From Phytomonas francai (lineage: Eukaryota; Euglenozoa; Kinetoplastea; Trypanosomatida; Trypanosomatidae): a DNA stretch of 64,000 nt. The notes below the pieces were generated by a model. It was not told where the DNA came from, ran no database searches, and worked only from the letters and a program-made list of their open reading frames with translations. Location of the stretch: contig MJCC01000001.1 in the NCBI GenBank assembly GCA_001766655.1, positions 1,702,127 through 1,766,126 on the forward strand. Reading direction: 5' to 3'. Of this stretch, positions 46,802 to 55,583 are shown piece after piece; the first letter of the stretch is position 1; each line of letters begins with the position of its first letter. The position numbers were made by a program, and so were the translations under genes.

Positions 46802-48015
46802 TAGTCAATTAATTAGTCGGAAAGTTAAATACGTCTTATATATATATATTTAAAAAAATCAATATTCTTTTTATCTACAAGTATCGAAAGAAGGTAGCAG
46901 TTTGAGTGCCTCAGAACGTAGACACCGGGTTAGGCAAACACAATTTAAATAACAATAGTATGAAGAATAAAAAAAGAGAAGGGTAAAAAGTGTTTCTGGC
47001 ACTGTGAAAAAAGTTGACAACTAAACAAAGGAGGTAGCAAAGTCAACAATTCCAAAAAAAAGTTTGTAATCGTGATGGAACACTCCTTTTATTATGTATC
47101 ATGAAAATACCATTTAAAGAATGTGTTTAAATTCTATGCGGAAACTCTAAAAGAAGCTCACCTCATGAATGATATAGTTTTATTATTATATCAACTCATA
47201 TTTTCAACCATGATGGTAGGTGAACTATTCTTTTTGGAAAAAAAAAAAAAGAATAATGCTTGAAGCACACAAACATCTATTTCAGTTTATATCTATGACC
47301 TAATGATGCAAACAGGAGCAATTAGTAAGCCATATATGAAAGAGGATTTTATGTCACGGGTATCATTAAGCTGTCCATAGATTTCATATTTATCAAAAGT
47401 CTTTTTAGGAGTGAAAAGACGGATCATTAGAACCAAGAACCTACATGGCCTTGCGATGATCCGCTTTAACGTTAGATACAGTCTACTTTGAGTGAATATA
47501 CATATCTAAGAGGCCTTCATAATTTTTAAGGGGCTGCACAAATAAAATCAGAGGCAGTGACAAGAAATAACGGGGGATATGACACCAAACTTCACTATCT
47601 TTTTTCTCTTTTTAGGATTATCGCATCATTACCTCCTTCTAGATACACATTCCAAAAGTCCGTCTCAATTACTCAAGTATCGCGTGAAACGCAATTCACT
47701 ACAGGTAAAACATTTCGTGGAAGAAAAGGACTAAGTGTCAAAGAAGACAACTAACAAGAAAAGGTTTCTAAAGACAAAATACAAAAAGCAATCCCTTGCA
47801 TTTACCTGTAAAACCCCCCAAAATGCGCCTTCCCCCTGCAATACAAAAGAGTATACCTTTGTTTATTTCTTTAACAAGTATATGCAATACAAGTGTATGT
47901 CTGTAGATGTACCCCAGCTTTATTTTCTTCCCTTCAAGATAGTAGCATTAAAGGAGCCCGATTTGGTTTTAATTCGCCTTAAAAAATGGCTGGAACCTTG
48001 GATATCGGTTTTGGT
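46802..48015. other. Long AT-rich spacer (1.2 kb)
   Basis: 1214 bases. Short plus-strand frames (47557-47754, 47735-48037) run against the cluster direction, the latter overlapping the hydrolase gene's 3' end; they lack protein character. A12 at about 47238-47250. An RNA gene could hide here but I cannot show one. Confidence 0.45.
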
Positions 48016-49227
48016 TTACCCATTTGTGAAGCATTGATTTATATAAGCGATAATCGCGTCTTTTTCAGGGAACGCAAGCAAAGGTGAGTTATGCCATGAC
48101 GGAATTTTATCCCCGTGGAGTTGAATAACGAATTTGTGATCCGGCCCACCCTCCTGAAATTGGGGTAGACGTGCGATAGACGCCGCTTCGTAGGGGATAA
48201 TCTCGTCCTTTTGCGCGTACACGATAAGCTTACGATCATGCTTAATAAGATTCCAGGAGCGTATGACGTTGAGTTCCCCTGTGCAAACAGATAATATAAA
48301 CGCCGTGACCGCCGGTGTGAAGGGTGAGAAAAATGTGGCTTCGTCGTAAATATCGGAAAAGGAACGATCCAGGACGAGGGTGCTTGTAGGAAAGGCAGAA
48401 GCAGCAACCTCGGAGGCTAGGCCCCCGCCAATACTATGCCCGAACAGAACCAAGTTGGACGGTAGAATGCGCTCCCGCTTAACCACGTGTCGTGCGACCG
48501 TCAGGGAATCGGCTACGAGATCACTAAGCTCCGAGATATAACCGCTGCTACGCCCAACACCACGGGGGTTGTGTATGATGAGATTTGCACGAAGATTATC
48601 CGCAAAAACCGAATTTTCAAAAAGGGAGTTCTCTAAAAACTCAGCATTACCGCCGAAATACATAATCCAGCGCGATGTATCGTAAGGCTGTTTAACAATC
48701 ACCGCATCCAAGGTCTCTCCATTCTCGGAGGGGACCGAAATGCGATTGACGTTCTTGTCGCGCTGGTTAACAAGATGTGAATAAGTCTTTTCGTATGCGA
48801 TTTCTCGATCCTTCTGGTTCACAAAAAACTGTAAACTGCTTGCCGGATAAATAATTAGTATAATTAGACCCCCTAGGATTGACCGCATCTGCAATATAAG
48901 CAGAAGGCTAATAGCAAGCTTATTTTTTGGAACAATACTAGCAGCACTAGCCAAACCACCTAATATCGCGCTGAAAAGGGGGTAAGCAAGTATACGAAGG
49001 AAGAAATAGTTGCGTTCTCCGAATCTTGAATACCAGAAGATAGTCAAGAGGCTCTGAACCCCAAGCACAAGGCTGTATATAAAGGGCGAGATCCGGTGAA
49101 TTATGGCACTAGTGAACAGCCAGCCTATGGAAGGAGACAGAAACTTCAGCGAAAAGGGCAGCCAAGAAGGCACGCTTGTATGCCCTGCAATACCTGAGAG
49201 GAAAAAAAGGATCGCAGAAAAGCCCAT
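48016..49227 (-). CDS. Membrane-anchored alpha/beta hydrolase
   Basis: This is a 403-residue protein. Four to five hydrophobic helices fill residues 1-135. A soluble alpha/beta hydrolase domain follows (about 155-400). The oxyanion region is MYFGGNAE, then NPRGVGRSSG. The nucleophile Ser is in GHSIGGG (about 265-271), the acid Asp probably in AQKDEIIP, and the His in SWHNSPL near the C-terminus. It resembles bacterial DUF818-type and ABHD12/13-like serine hydrolases acting on lipids or acyl esters at membranes. The triad appears complete, so activity is likely; substrate unknown. Confidence 0.83.
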   Translation of the reverse strand: MGFSAILFFLSGIAGHTSVPSWLPFSLKFLSPSIGWLFTSAIIHRISPFIYSLVLGVQSLLTIFWYSRFGERNYFFLRILAYPLFSAILGGLASAASIVPKNKLAISLLLILQMRSILGGLIILIIYPASSLQFFVNQKDREIAYEKTYSHLVNQRDKNVNRISVPSENGETLDAVIVKQPYDTSRWIMYFGGNAEFLENSLFENSVFADNLRANLIIHNPRGVGRSSGYISELSDLVADSLTVARHVVKRERILPSNLVLFGHSIGGGLASEVAASAFPTSTLVLDRSFSDIYDEATFFSPFTPAVTAFILSVCTGELNVIRSWNLIKHDRKLIVYAQKDEIIPYEAASIARLPQFQEGGPDHKFVIQLHGDKIPSWHNSPLLAFPEKDAIIAYINQCFTNG

Positions 49228-49741
49228 TGCTACTTTACAGTTCTAGAAGATCAATCCCGGATGCCTAGTTGATATCAATTATTGTGTAACTGGAGAAACA
49301 ATAGTAGAAAAAGACGTAAAGAATTAGCCTTTCAAGATGAGTAATTTAGGTAATGACTATATAATATATAAATATATGTATTTTTCTACGTAATTGATTT
49401 CTTGGCAATAAAATAATCAATAGGTTTGAAAAGCTACGGATTTGAAAACAATTCAGTAAACTAACACGCACCCCATCATCAAAAATCAATAAAAATACAG
49501 TCCAAAAGCATCCTTTTTTAAGCCATCCTCCCTGATACTTAGACTTTCGATAGCACTATGCCTTACGGTTGGTATAATGTTTCAGATAAACCAAAAAAAT
49601 GTTTATTTTAAGGGATGTATTGAATGAAGCCTGAGTGAAAGGGATGTATCGCAAAACGTCACATCATAGGAAGAGCTTACTTTAAAGTAAAGAAAGCAAC
49701 GCTAAGCAGTATATGCATCAACTATACGCCGATAGTTTTCG
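49228..49741. other. Intergenic spacer
   Basis: 514 bases, AT-rich, no gene seen. Confidence 0.5.
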
Positions 49742-51568
49742 TTATTTCTGACCCATCAACGCGTTTGCTAGGCATAACACGTTGTCTAAAGGCCGCAGTA
49801 TATTCTGTTTCCCGTGTATTGAAGTAATACAGAGAGGGTACACAACTCCATGTGGGAGTACATTGTAGAGTAGCATCGCATTTGGATCTTGGCATCTTTC
49901 TCTGGGGAGAGCCTTAGAGGCGGCTAGAAAGCCAACACAGACAAGATTCGCACGGCTCTGAGTTCTACATGAGGACAAACCGCGGGGTGTGGTAACGAAA
50001 TTCTCATCTAGTGCCGTTGGAAAATCAACAAAGTCATTTCGCTTTGGAAGAGGATTACTTTCTCTGCCTACTTTACATTCAAACCCGCCTCCTCTATTCT
50101 TCAGTTCAACTTCTTTGTACTCCTCATTCTTGCTCACATCAGAGGAAGAGAAAGATTGGTGCGATAGTGGTCGCGAACGTTTTCTAGAAAATGGCTCAAT
50201 AGCATCAGTAGGGCTATTTGAACGCGAACAGCTGCTAAGCGATAATTCGTCGCAATCGTCCCGACCGGCATCTGAATTTTTGCTATGAAAATCCAAAAAA
50301 TGAATAAAGGAGGGCAATCGTTGTGTGTAATAGACAGTAGTTGATTGGAGAACGCTGTCAATAAGCGCTGTTCCGGGTTCCGACGGAGTGGCAACTGTAC
50401 CATCTAGAGGACCGCTCCCCAAGCCTACGGAAAAGCGACAAATTTTTTTCTGCAGCCTTGAGTCTGATGCATTCAGGAGATCCATTAATATCTTCAGCGC
50501 GTGCTTTTTATCACGTACATCGTGGAAGTGAGTCGCAAAGATATCGAAACCGATCGACAGAGGCTCGAGACTGGTCTTTGAGTCCGCAGTCGGTAATGGG
50601 TGTGCAGGAACAGAAGACGGCGCATCTAACGCCATAGTAGAGAAGGGTGCCGCACACGCAGATGTAGGAGAGTACTTTGTTTCTGTGTTAGAGAGAACTT
50701 CCTTTTGTGGCTGAGAGCGCCGGCGAAACGGACTTCTCTCATTTCCGAGAGGGTTTAAAATCCATGTAAAGGGCGAATAAACACCCTCCCAGACCATTTC
50801 TTGAATTTGATCTCCCTTTTTAAGTTCTCCGCTCCCTTTTAGTTTGTCGTTGTCAGCATCGTGTTTTAAACGTAATTCCTTCAAGATCAGTATTTGTGGC
50901 TTGGGTGAGTGAGAATCTGACAGAGTGGTGGAGGCGCGCTCCGATTGCACATAAGCAGCACAGGAGCTGTTTGGCGCGATGGCCATCATCATAGGGAACA
51001 TCTGGAGAATCTCACGCTTGTGATCAGCAAACCCTTTTGGATCTGATAGAGAGATAGCGTTTTGCTTGCTGGGCGGTCCCTGCTCCTTGTATACCAACTT
51101 TAAAGCCCCCGTTATCGTGTATAGCACGCCGTTTGAGCTCCCATTACACCGCAATACCGTCGGCAGCTGGTTCTTGAAAACGATTCGCTGCGCGGTTGGT
51201 TTCGAACGTGATGGCTTTTTATTTTGACTGGAGTAAACCGCCTTCAGAAAGGTGGCAAAGTGCTGAGTCATCACTGCTACTGAAGAAGGGGCGTCTACGT
51301 CAAGTTCGGGCGTCTTCGTAAGGCGCTCATGAGCCTCGGTTACGCGAGATTCGATGAGGGTGCGTGGCCAACAGCATTTGGCGTGTGTTTGATACACATC
51401 AACGATGGTGTCTACGGTTTCAACGTCGATGAGGAAAGGAAACGACAACGCGGGCTCATTCAGTGCAGGACCCGAACGAACATGCGCTAGTGATGGTGAG
51501 ATGGTGCTATGGGTGTTGAGAAGCCAATAGATGGGCTTGGTATATGGAATTCCCATGAATTCATCCAT
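49742..51568 (-). CDS. Protein of unknown function
   Basis: I do not recognise this 608-residue protein. It starts MDEFMGIPYTKPIYW at the first ATG after a pyrimidine-rich stretch with AG. Residues 40-200 look folded, mainly helical (VETVDTIVDVYQTHAKCC; VAVMTQHFATFLKAVY). Residues 200-380 alternate strands and polar loops. A Ser/Arg-rich, probably disordered segment spans about 440-510. The C-terminus (about 530-608) is ordered again, with LVCVGFLAASKALPRERC and VVYPLCITSIHGKQNILRP. No membrane segment or signal peptide. Confidence 0.6.
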   Translation of the reverse strand: MDEFMGIPYTKPIYWLLNTHSTISPSLAHVRSGPALNEPALSFPFLIDVETVDTIVDVYQTHAKCCWPRTLIESRVTEAHERLTKTPELDVDAPSSVAVMTQHFATFLKAVYSSQNKKPSRSKPTAQRIVFKNQLPTVLRCNGSSNGVLYTITGALKLVYKEQGPPSKQNAISLSDPKGFADHKREILQMFPMMMAIAPNSSCAAYVQSERASTTLSDSHSPKPQILILKELRLKHDADNDKLKGSGELKKGDQIQEMVWEGVYSPFTWILNPLGNERSPFRRRSQPQKEVLSNTETKYSPTSACAAPFSTMALDAPSSVPAHPLPTADSKTSLEPLSIGFDIFATHFHDVRDKKHALKILMDLLNASDSRLQKKICRFSVGLGSGPLDGTVATPSEPGTALIDSVLQSTTVYYTQRLPSFIHFLDFHSKNSDAGRDDCDELSLSSCSRSNSPTDAIEPFSRKRSRPLSHQSFSSSDVSKNEEYKEVELKNRGGGFECKVGRESNPLPKRNDFVDFPTALDENFVTTPRGLSSCRTQSRANLVCVGFLAASKALPRERCQDPNAMLLYNVLPHGVVYPLCITSIHGKQNILRPLDNVLCLANALMGQK

Positions 51569-52644
51569 ATAGAACACTAGCCTAAAAAGTGGGTATTCAA
51601 CTCCACCAGGGGAAAAATGGTAGTTAATACGTCAACACGAAACGTTTTAATAAAATGGATCGTTTTATATATTCTTAGATAAGATGTTAAACGCTATTTG
51701 TCCAAAAATTATATGTAAGATTATGATAAATAATAATAATCTAAAAAATAATATTAATGTACGATAATAGAGGAAATATTCCCCTATTTAGAGAAAAAAG
51801 GGGGATAAAGTACGAAGTTAAACACTAGCACGCGCGTTATGCTGCACCATCATTAGTTTCACACCCTTTGTGTTGAAGAAGTCTGAAAAAGTAAAATATA
51901 TCAATAACATTTCATAATTTGCTAGTTATTTACTGGATTAAAGATACACACACAATACATGCGAATATCATCTCCCCCCCCCCCCCCCCCCCCTTTGATA
52001 CTCAACCGTACAGATATTTCTTCGAACATGTTGCATAGCTCCGACAAATAGGTTGAGGTTAGTAAATTCTTTTCTCAAAAAGGATCTATGAGAAAAGATA
52101 CGGAATATAAAAGGGTCTTATTCATCCGCAACTATCATATTGTTTAGGGATAGGGAGGAAGATATCATCAAGAGCATTAGTTTATGCTCTCGTTTTGGGA
52201 TAATTCTCTCCAAAAATTCCTTTCCACGGCAAAATAGCTATGAAATGTGAGATACTCATGTGCGGCAAAGAATTTGGTTAATTTAAAGTTTCCCACATTT
52301 ATCACCATAAATGTGTCCTGTATTTTCTTGAAACATCACAAACTCACCTTTAACTCTCGTTATTAGAGGCTAAAAGCATCATTTCGAAGGGAAAAAGGCG
52401 CACTGGAAGAGGTATTATTAGCCTAAGTCTAATTTGCAACTATAGGGGCCTAAACTCCGAATCTTATAAACATCAAAAATAATACCGGTACGGCAGCGAT
52501 TAATCCTTATTTTGGTTTCTTTGTTTAAGCCCTCTCCCCCGCCCCCCACTCCTCTCCAGTTCTTCTACGGGGTGGCCATAGCGTTGAAAGACGCCTTTTC
52601 AAATTACTTCAAAGAAGACTTTAGAAAACATAGGGCATGAATCT
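51569..52644. other. Long spacer (1.1 kb) with C20 tract
   Basis: 1076 bases, AT-rich, with an AAT/ATA triplet run near 51728-51750 and a C20 run. No credible ORF. Contents otherwise unidentified. Confidence 0.5.
51974..51993. repeat. C20 homopolymer
   Basis: A run of 20 C on the plus strand (G20 on the transcript strand), in the spacer upstream of the Leo1 stop codon. A possible quadruplex former in RNA of this cluster. Confidence 0.85.
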
Positions 52645-54402
52645 TTACAGTTCTCTATCTGGGAAAATTGACAAGAAGGCCTCCCGAACCGCTCTTGTGT
52701 CTACCCCCGGTAGCTCATCGGCTACCTCTTGAAGCATTACCGGCACCTCCTTTTCGACAATACTCGGTGCGAAAACGCCCGATCGAATGAACTCTACGGT
52801 ACCGTCGACCGATCCATAGGCGTCGGTCCCCATCGGAAGCCGTTTCGCCAAGTTCTCCAGCGCGGCCAGGAGGGGGGTGAAGCGCTCAAGCACCTCCTGT
52901 TCATGGCGCGCGGCCTGTCGATGCCGCGCCTCGGCCGCCGCCTCGTCCTCGCGCTCGCGCTTCGCGCGCATGGCGTCGAGGATGGCCTCGTAGTCGTCGT
53001 TATTGTCGTTGTTGTTGTTGTTGTCGTGGTCATTGTTCGCGAGGAGGCCGAGGTCGCGCTCGAGTCGGCCGCCGGGAGGGGGGGGGGCGGGGCCGGGCCC
53101 CCCCCCCCCCTCCTTCATTTGCCCCTCCCCCGCCGTGGACGCGCGGAGCTGCGCCATCAGGGCGGCCTCGCGGTCGAGCTGCTCGCGCAGGCTCATCGGG
53201 CGGCCCTCGCGCGCGCGCCGGTCGATCTCGCGCCGCCGCGCCTCGTACTCGCCGCAGACGAAGGCCTCGAGGGGGGTGCGGGGGCGGGGCCGCGCCCAGT
53301 CGACCGCCGGGAGGGCCTCGGCCGTGTACGGCAGCCCGCGCGGCCCGCCGACTCCGCCGCCCGCGCGAAGGGCGCGCTCGATCGAGGCGGCCTCGGCGGC
53401 CTCCGCGACGAGGTGCCGGTCCGGCGGGGCGCGGGCGAGGAGGGCGGGGAGGGCGGCGCCCCCTTTTCGGACGGCCGCGCGCGCGGCGAGCAGGCCGGCC
53501 GGCGCGTTCGCGGAGGCCGCGGGGAGGCCGTGGACGTCGGCCCCGACGTGCAGCGTGAGGCCGCCGTCGCTCCAGCGCACGACGCGGGCGTTGCTGAGGA
53601 AGAGCCCGCGGCCGGCGTGGTGGGCCCAGCGCACGACGTTGGCCGGCGTGAAGAGCCGCCGCGGCGTGCTCGCGAGGGCGGCGACGCGCGAGGGCAGGAA
53701 GGGCCGCGGGTCCGCGTGCAGGACCTGCCGGTTCGCCGCCATCCGAGGCATCTCCACCAGCCACGTCTGCTCGCACGCCGCGGCGGGCGCGGGCGCGGGC
53801 GGCGGGGCGGTCGCGTAGAGCAGGTGGAAGCCCTCCGGCCGCTCCCGCGTCAGCACCCGCGCGCCGTGCTCGCCGAAGAGCGCGACCAACCCGTCAAAGA
53901 CCCCGAGGTCCTTGTTCTGCGCCATCGCCTCGCGCAGGAGCGCCTCCGGATCGCCCAGGATGATATCGTCCTCCCCCACACAGCCGCCGAACATGCTCTT
54001 GAGAATCTCGCGCGTATCCACCAGCAAGGGATTCGGCGCCGGGTCGTCCAGCTTGTCCATTTCAAAAAACGCACCAAAAAGATCGCGCATCGTAATATCC
54101 GGGTCAAGGCTAGCCGGCGACCCCAACTCCGTCGTGTCCGGAATCGGATCGCTTGGAGGGGGGGGAGCCTCCGCACTCCACTCGGCACCCTGGCTTGGTG
54201 AATCCTCTAGCATATCTAATTCAATACCAGATCCGAATGCCTCTTCCCCTTCCCCCCCCTCCTTACCCTCCTTGGGTTCTATAAACGCAGTAGGCACCCC
54301 ATCACTGAGACCGAAGGCGGCAGATGAGGATAGCTTTCCACTGAGAGGTTCCTGTGAGGCTGTTGGTGTTTGAGTAGGGTCTTGTTCTAGATTAGAATTC
54401 AT
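52645..54402 (-). CDS. LEO1: Leo1-like subunit of the PAF1 complex
   Basis: This is a 585-residue protein. The Leo1 core runs from about 213 to 300: TWLVEMPR, then DPRPF, then NVVRW and SNARVVRWSDGGLTLHVG (270-287). The last closely follows the family's NARIVKWSDGSMSLHLG. Leo1 is part of the PAF1 elongation complex, which couples RNA polymerase II to histone modification. The acidic N-terminus (1-105) is usual. Residues 105-200 and the helical C-terminus (about 475-585) look folded and are not typical of Leo1. A poly-Asn/Asp run near 450-462 comes from a GTT repeat (about 53001-53034). Codons between 52880 and 53960 nearly all end in G/C, which opens long false frames on the other strand. The start is the first ATG. 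Confidence 0.82.
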   Translation of the reverse strand: MNSNLEQDPTQTPTASQEPLSGKLSSSAAFGLSDGVPTAFIEPKEGKEGGEGEEAFGSGIELDMLEDSPSQGAEWSAEAPPPPSDPIPDTTELGSPASLDPDITMRDLFGAFFEMDKLDDPAPNPLLVDTREILKSMFGGCVGEDDIILGDPEALLREAMAQNKDLGVFDGLVALFGEHGARVLTRERPEGFHLLYATAPPPAPAPAAACEQTWLVEMPRMAANRQVLHADPRPFLPSRVAALASTPRRLFTPANVVRWAHHAGRGLFLSNARVVRWSDGGLTLHVGADVHGLPAASANAPAGLLAARAAVRKGGAALPALLARAPPDRHLVAEAAEAASIERALRAGGGVGGPRGLPYTAEALPAVDWARPRPRTPLEAFVCGEYEARRREIDRRAREGRPMSLREQLDREAALMAQLRASTAGEGQMKEGGGGPGPAPPPPGGRLERDLGLLANNDHDNNNNNDNNDDYEAILDAMRAKREREDEAAAEARHRQAARHEQEVLERFTPLLAALENLAKRLPMGTDAYGSVDGTVEFIRSGVFAPSIVEKEVPVMLQEVADELPGVDTRAVREAFLSIFPDREL

Positions 54403-54789
54403 TATATAGATAAATATTTTTTCTTGCTTTACCTCCAACTAAAAATTTACAGAACACCTATATATGTTTTTCGCGACAATAAATATTCTGGCCTGATGGT
54501 TTTTAGTTTCCTCTGAAAGACGCATACCTTACAAAAGAAAGGCCTGCGTTGGAACAAAGTGCCTTGAAAGAGTTGTAAAAGAGAAAAAAAAAAGAAGAAA
54601 GTATAACCCAATAATAGGGGAAAAAGTTGTTGCAATATGATATATTTCCTTCTTTGAACTCTTTTTTACTTTGCTCATTCAGCATTTAACTACAACGACA
54701 TGGGTTGTGCTTGCTTATGCGAATTCATTAGTGCTTCCCTCAGAAATCCCTTATGGCATGGTAATTTTGCCACCCTTTAGACGCTTTGT

Positions 54790-55266
54790 TTAGATATGGA
54801 GATCTTGGTTACGAATCTGCGCCCGAAGCTTGATGCGCATCTTCTTCCGAGACAATTTCTTTTCCAATGAGTCCTTGACGGCTTCGCCGATCTCCACCAT
54901 TTTTGCCTTTCGCTTCATCTGCTTCCTAGTAAGATGCTTCTTACTCTTGCGCGCTGGGGCTTCGACAACAATACCGCCCACAAGTTGCTTTCCCACCGAC
55001 TCAGACTCGCTTGTGCGCAGGGGTCTTTGTGGATTATGTGCCTCCGTATAGCCATTTTCCATCCCATTTTGATGGATATGAAGGGATGCATGCAGTTGGT
55101 TTATCCTTTCAATTTCTAGATCCACTTCTCTTTCAATCTGATTTTCTTGATTACACTTCTCGTTTTCGGCTTGACGCTGAATACGCTCAATCTTTCTCTT
55201 TTGAACCGTTTTGCGGTGGGACCGCTTCTTCGCCATTTGCTTCAGTTTCTTCACTAACTTGGTCAT
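54790..55266 (-). CDS. Small basic, probably nucleolar protein
   Basis: This is a 158-residue protein starting MTKLVKKLKQMAKKRSHRKT. It is Lys/Arg-rich at both ends. A helical middle (about 20-60) contains Glu/Gln-rich heptads, followed by a loop and a C-terminal basic helix (about 100-150, KKHLTRKQMKRKAKMVEIGE). Small proteins of this make-up are often pre-ribosome factors (Alb1, Slx9 and Llp types), but I cannot match it to one. The first 11 codons of the longer frame need a GTG start and are left out. Confidence 0.55.
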   Translation of the reverse strand: MTKLVKKLKQMAKKRSHRKTVQKRKIERIQRQAENEKCNQENQIEREVDLEIERINQLHASLHIHQNGMENGYTEAHNPQRPLRTSESESVGKQLVGGIVVEAPARKSKKHLTRKQMKRKAKMVEIGEAVKDSLEKKLSRKKMRIKLRAQIRNQDLHI

Positions 55267-55583
55267 TTTAACTCTTTTTTGTAATAGGTATTTCCTCACG
55301 CTCTTGCTGAAGAGTTTACTAAATTATTAAAAATTGAAAAAGTTGAGTCTTCCAATAGCGGCAACACAATGGGGATAATGTAGGCGGAGTAGAAACAAGG
55401 CGAAGAAGTGTGCCAGTGCATAACGTATTTTTTGTGAAAAAAAGTCATTTGCAATAGTTTGGCAGCAAACCAAAAAAAAAAAATGTATACAAGAAAAACT
55501 TCTTCAGTACACTTTTCTACTCATCTCGCTTTTCTTTTGGAATTTTCGTCAACCCCTTCTTTCAATCTCTTTTTTTGTGTATC
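55267..55583. other. Intergenic spacer
   Basis: 317 bases, AT-rich, with T and A runs. No gene seen. Confidence 0.5.

Noticed and set aside
47557..48037. Two plus-strand frames in the long spacer
   Set aside because: Short, Lys/Phe-rich from AT-rich DNA, against the cluster direction, and one overlaps the hydrolase gene.
52729..54201. 490-codon plus-strand frame opposite Leo1
   Set aside because: It is an antisense shadow: extreme GC at codon third positions of Leo1 removes stops on the other strand. The product is Arg/Gly/Ala/Val-rich without domains, while the minus frame has Leo1 motifs.
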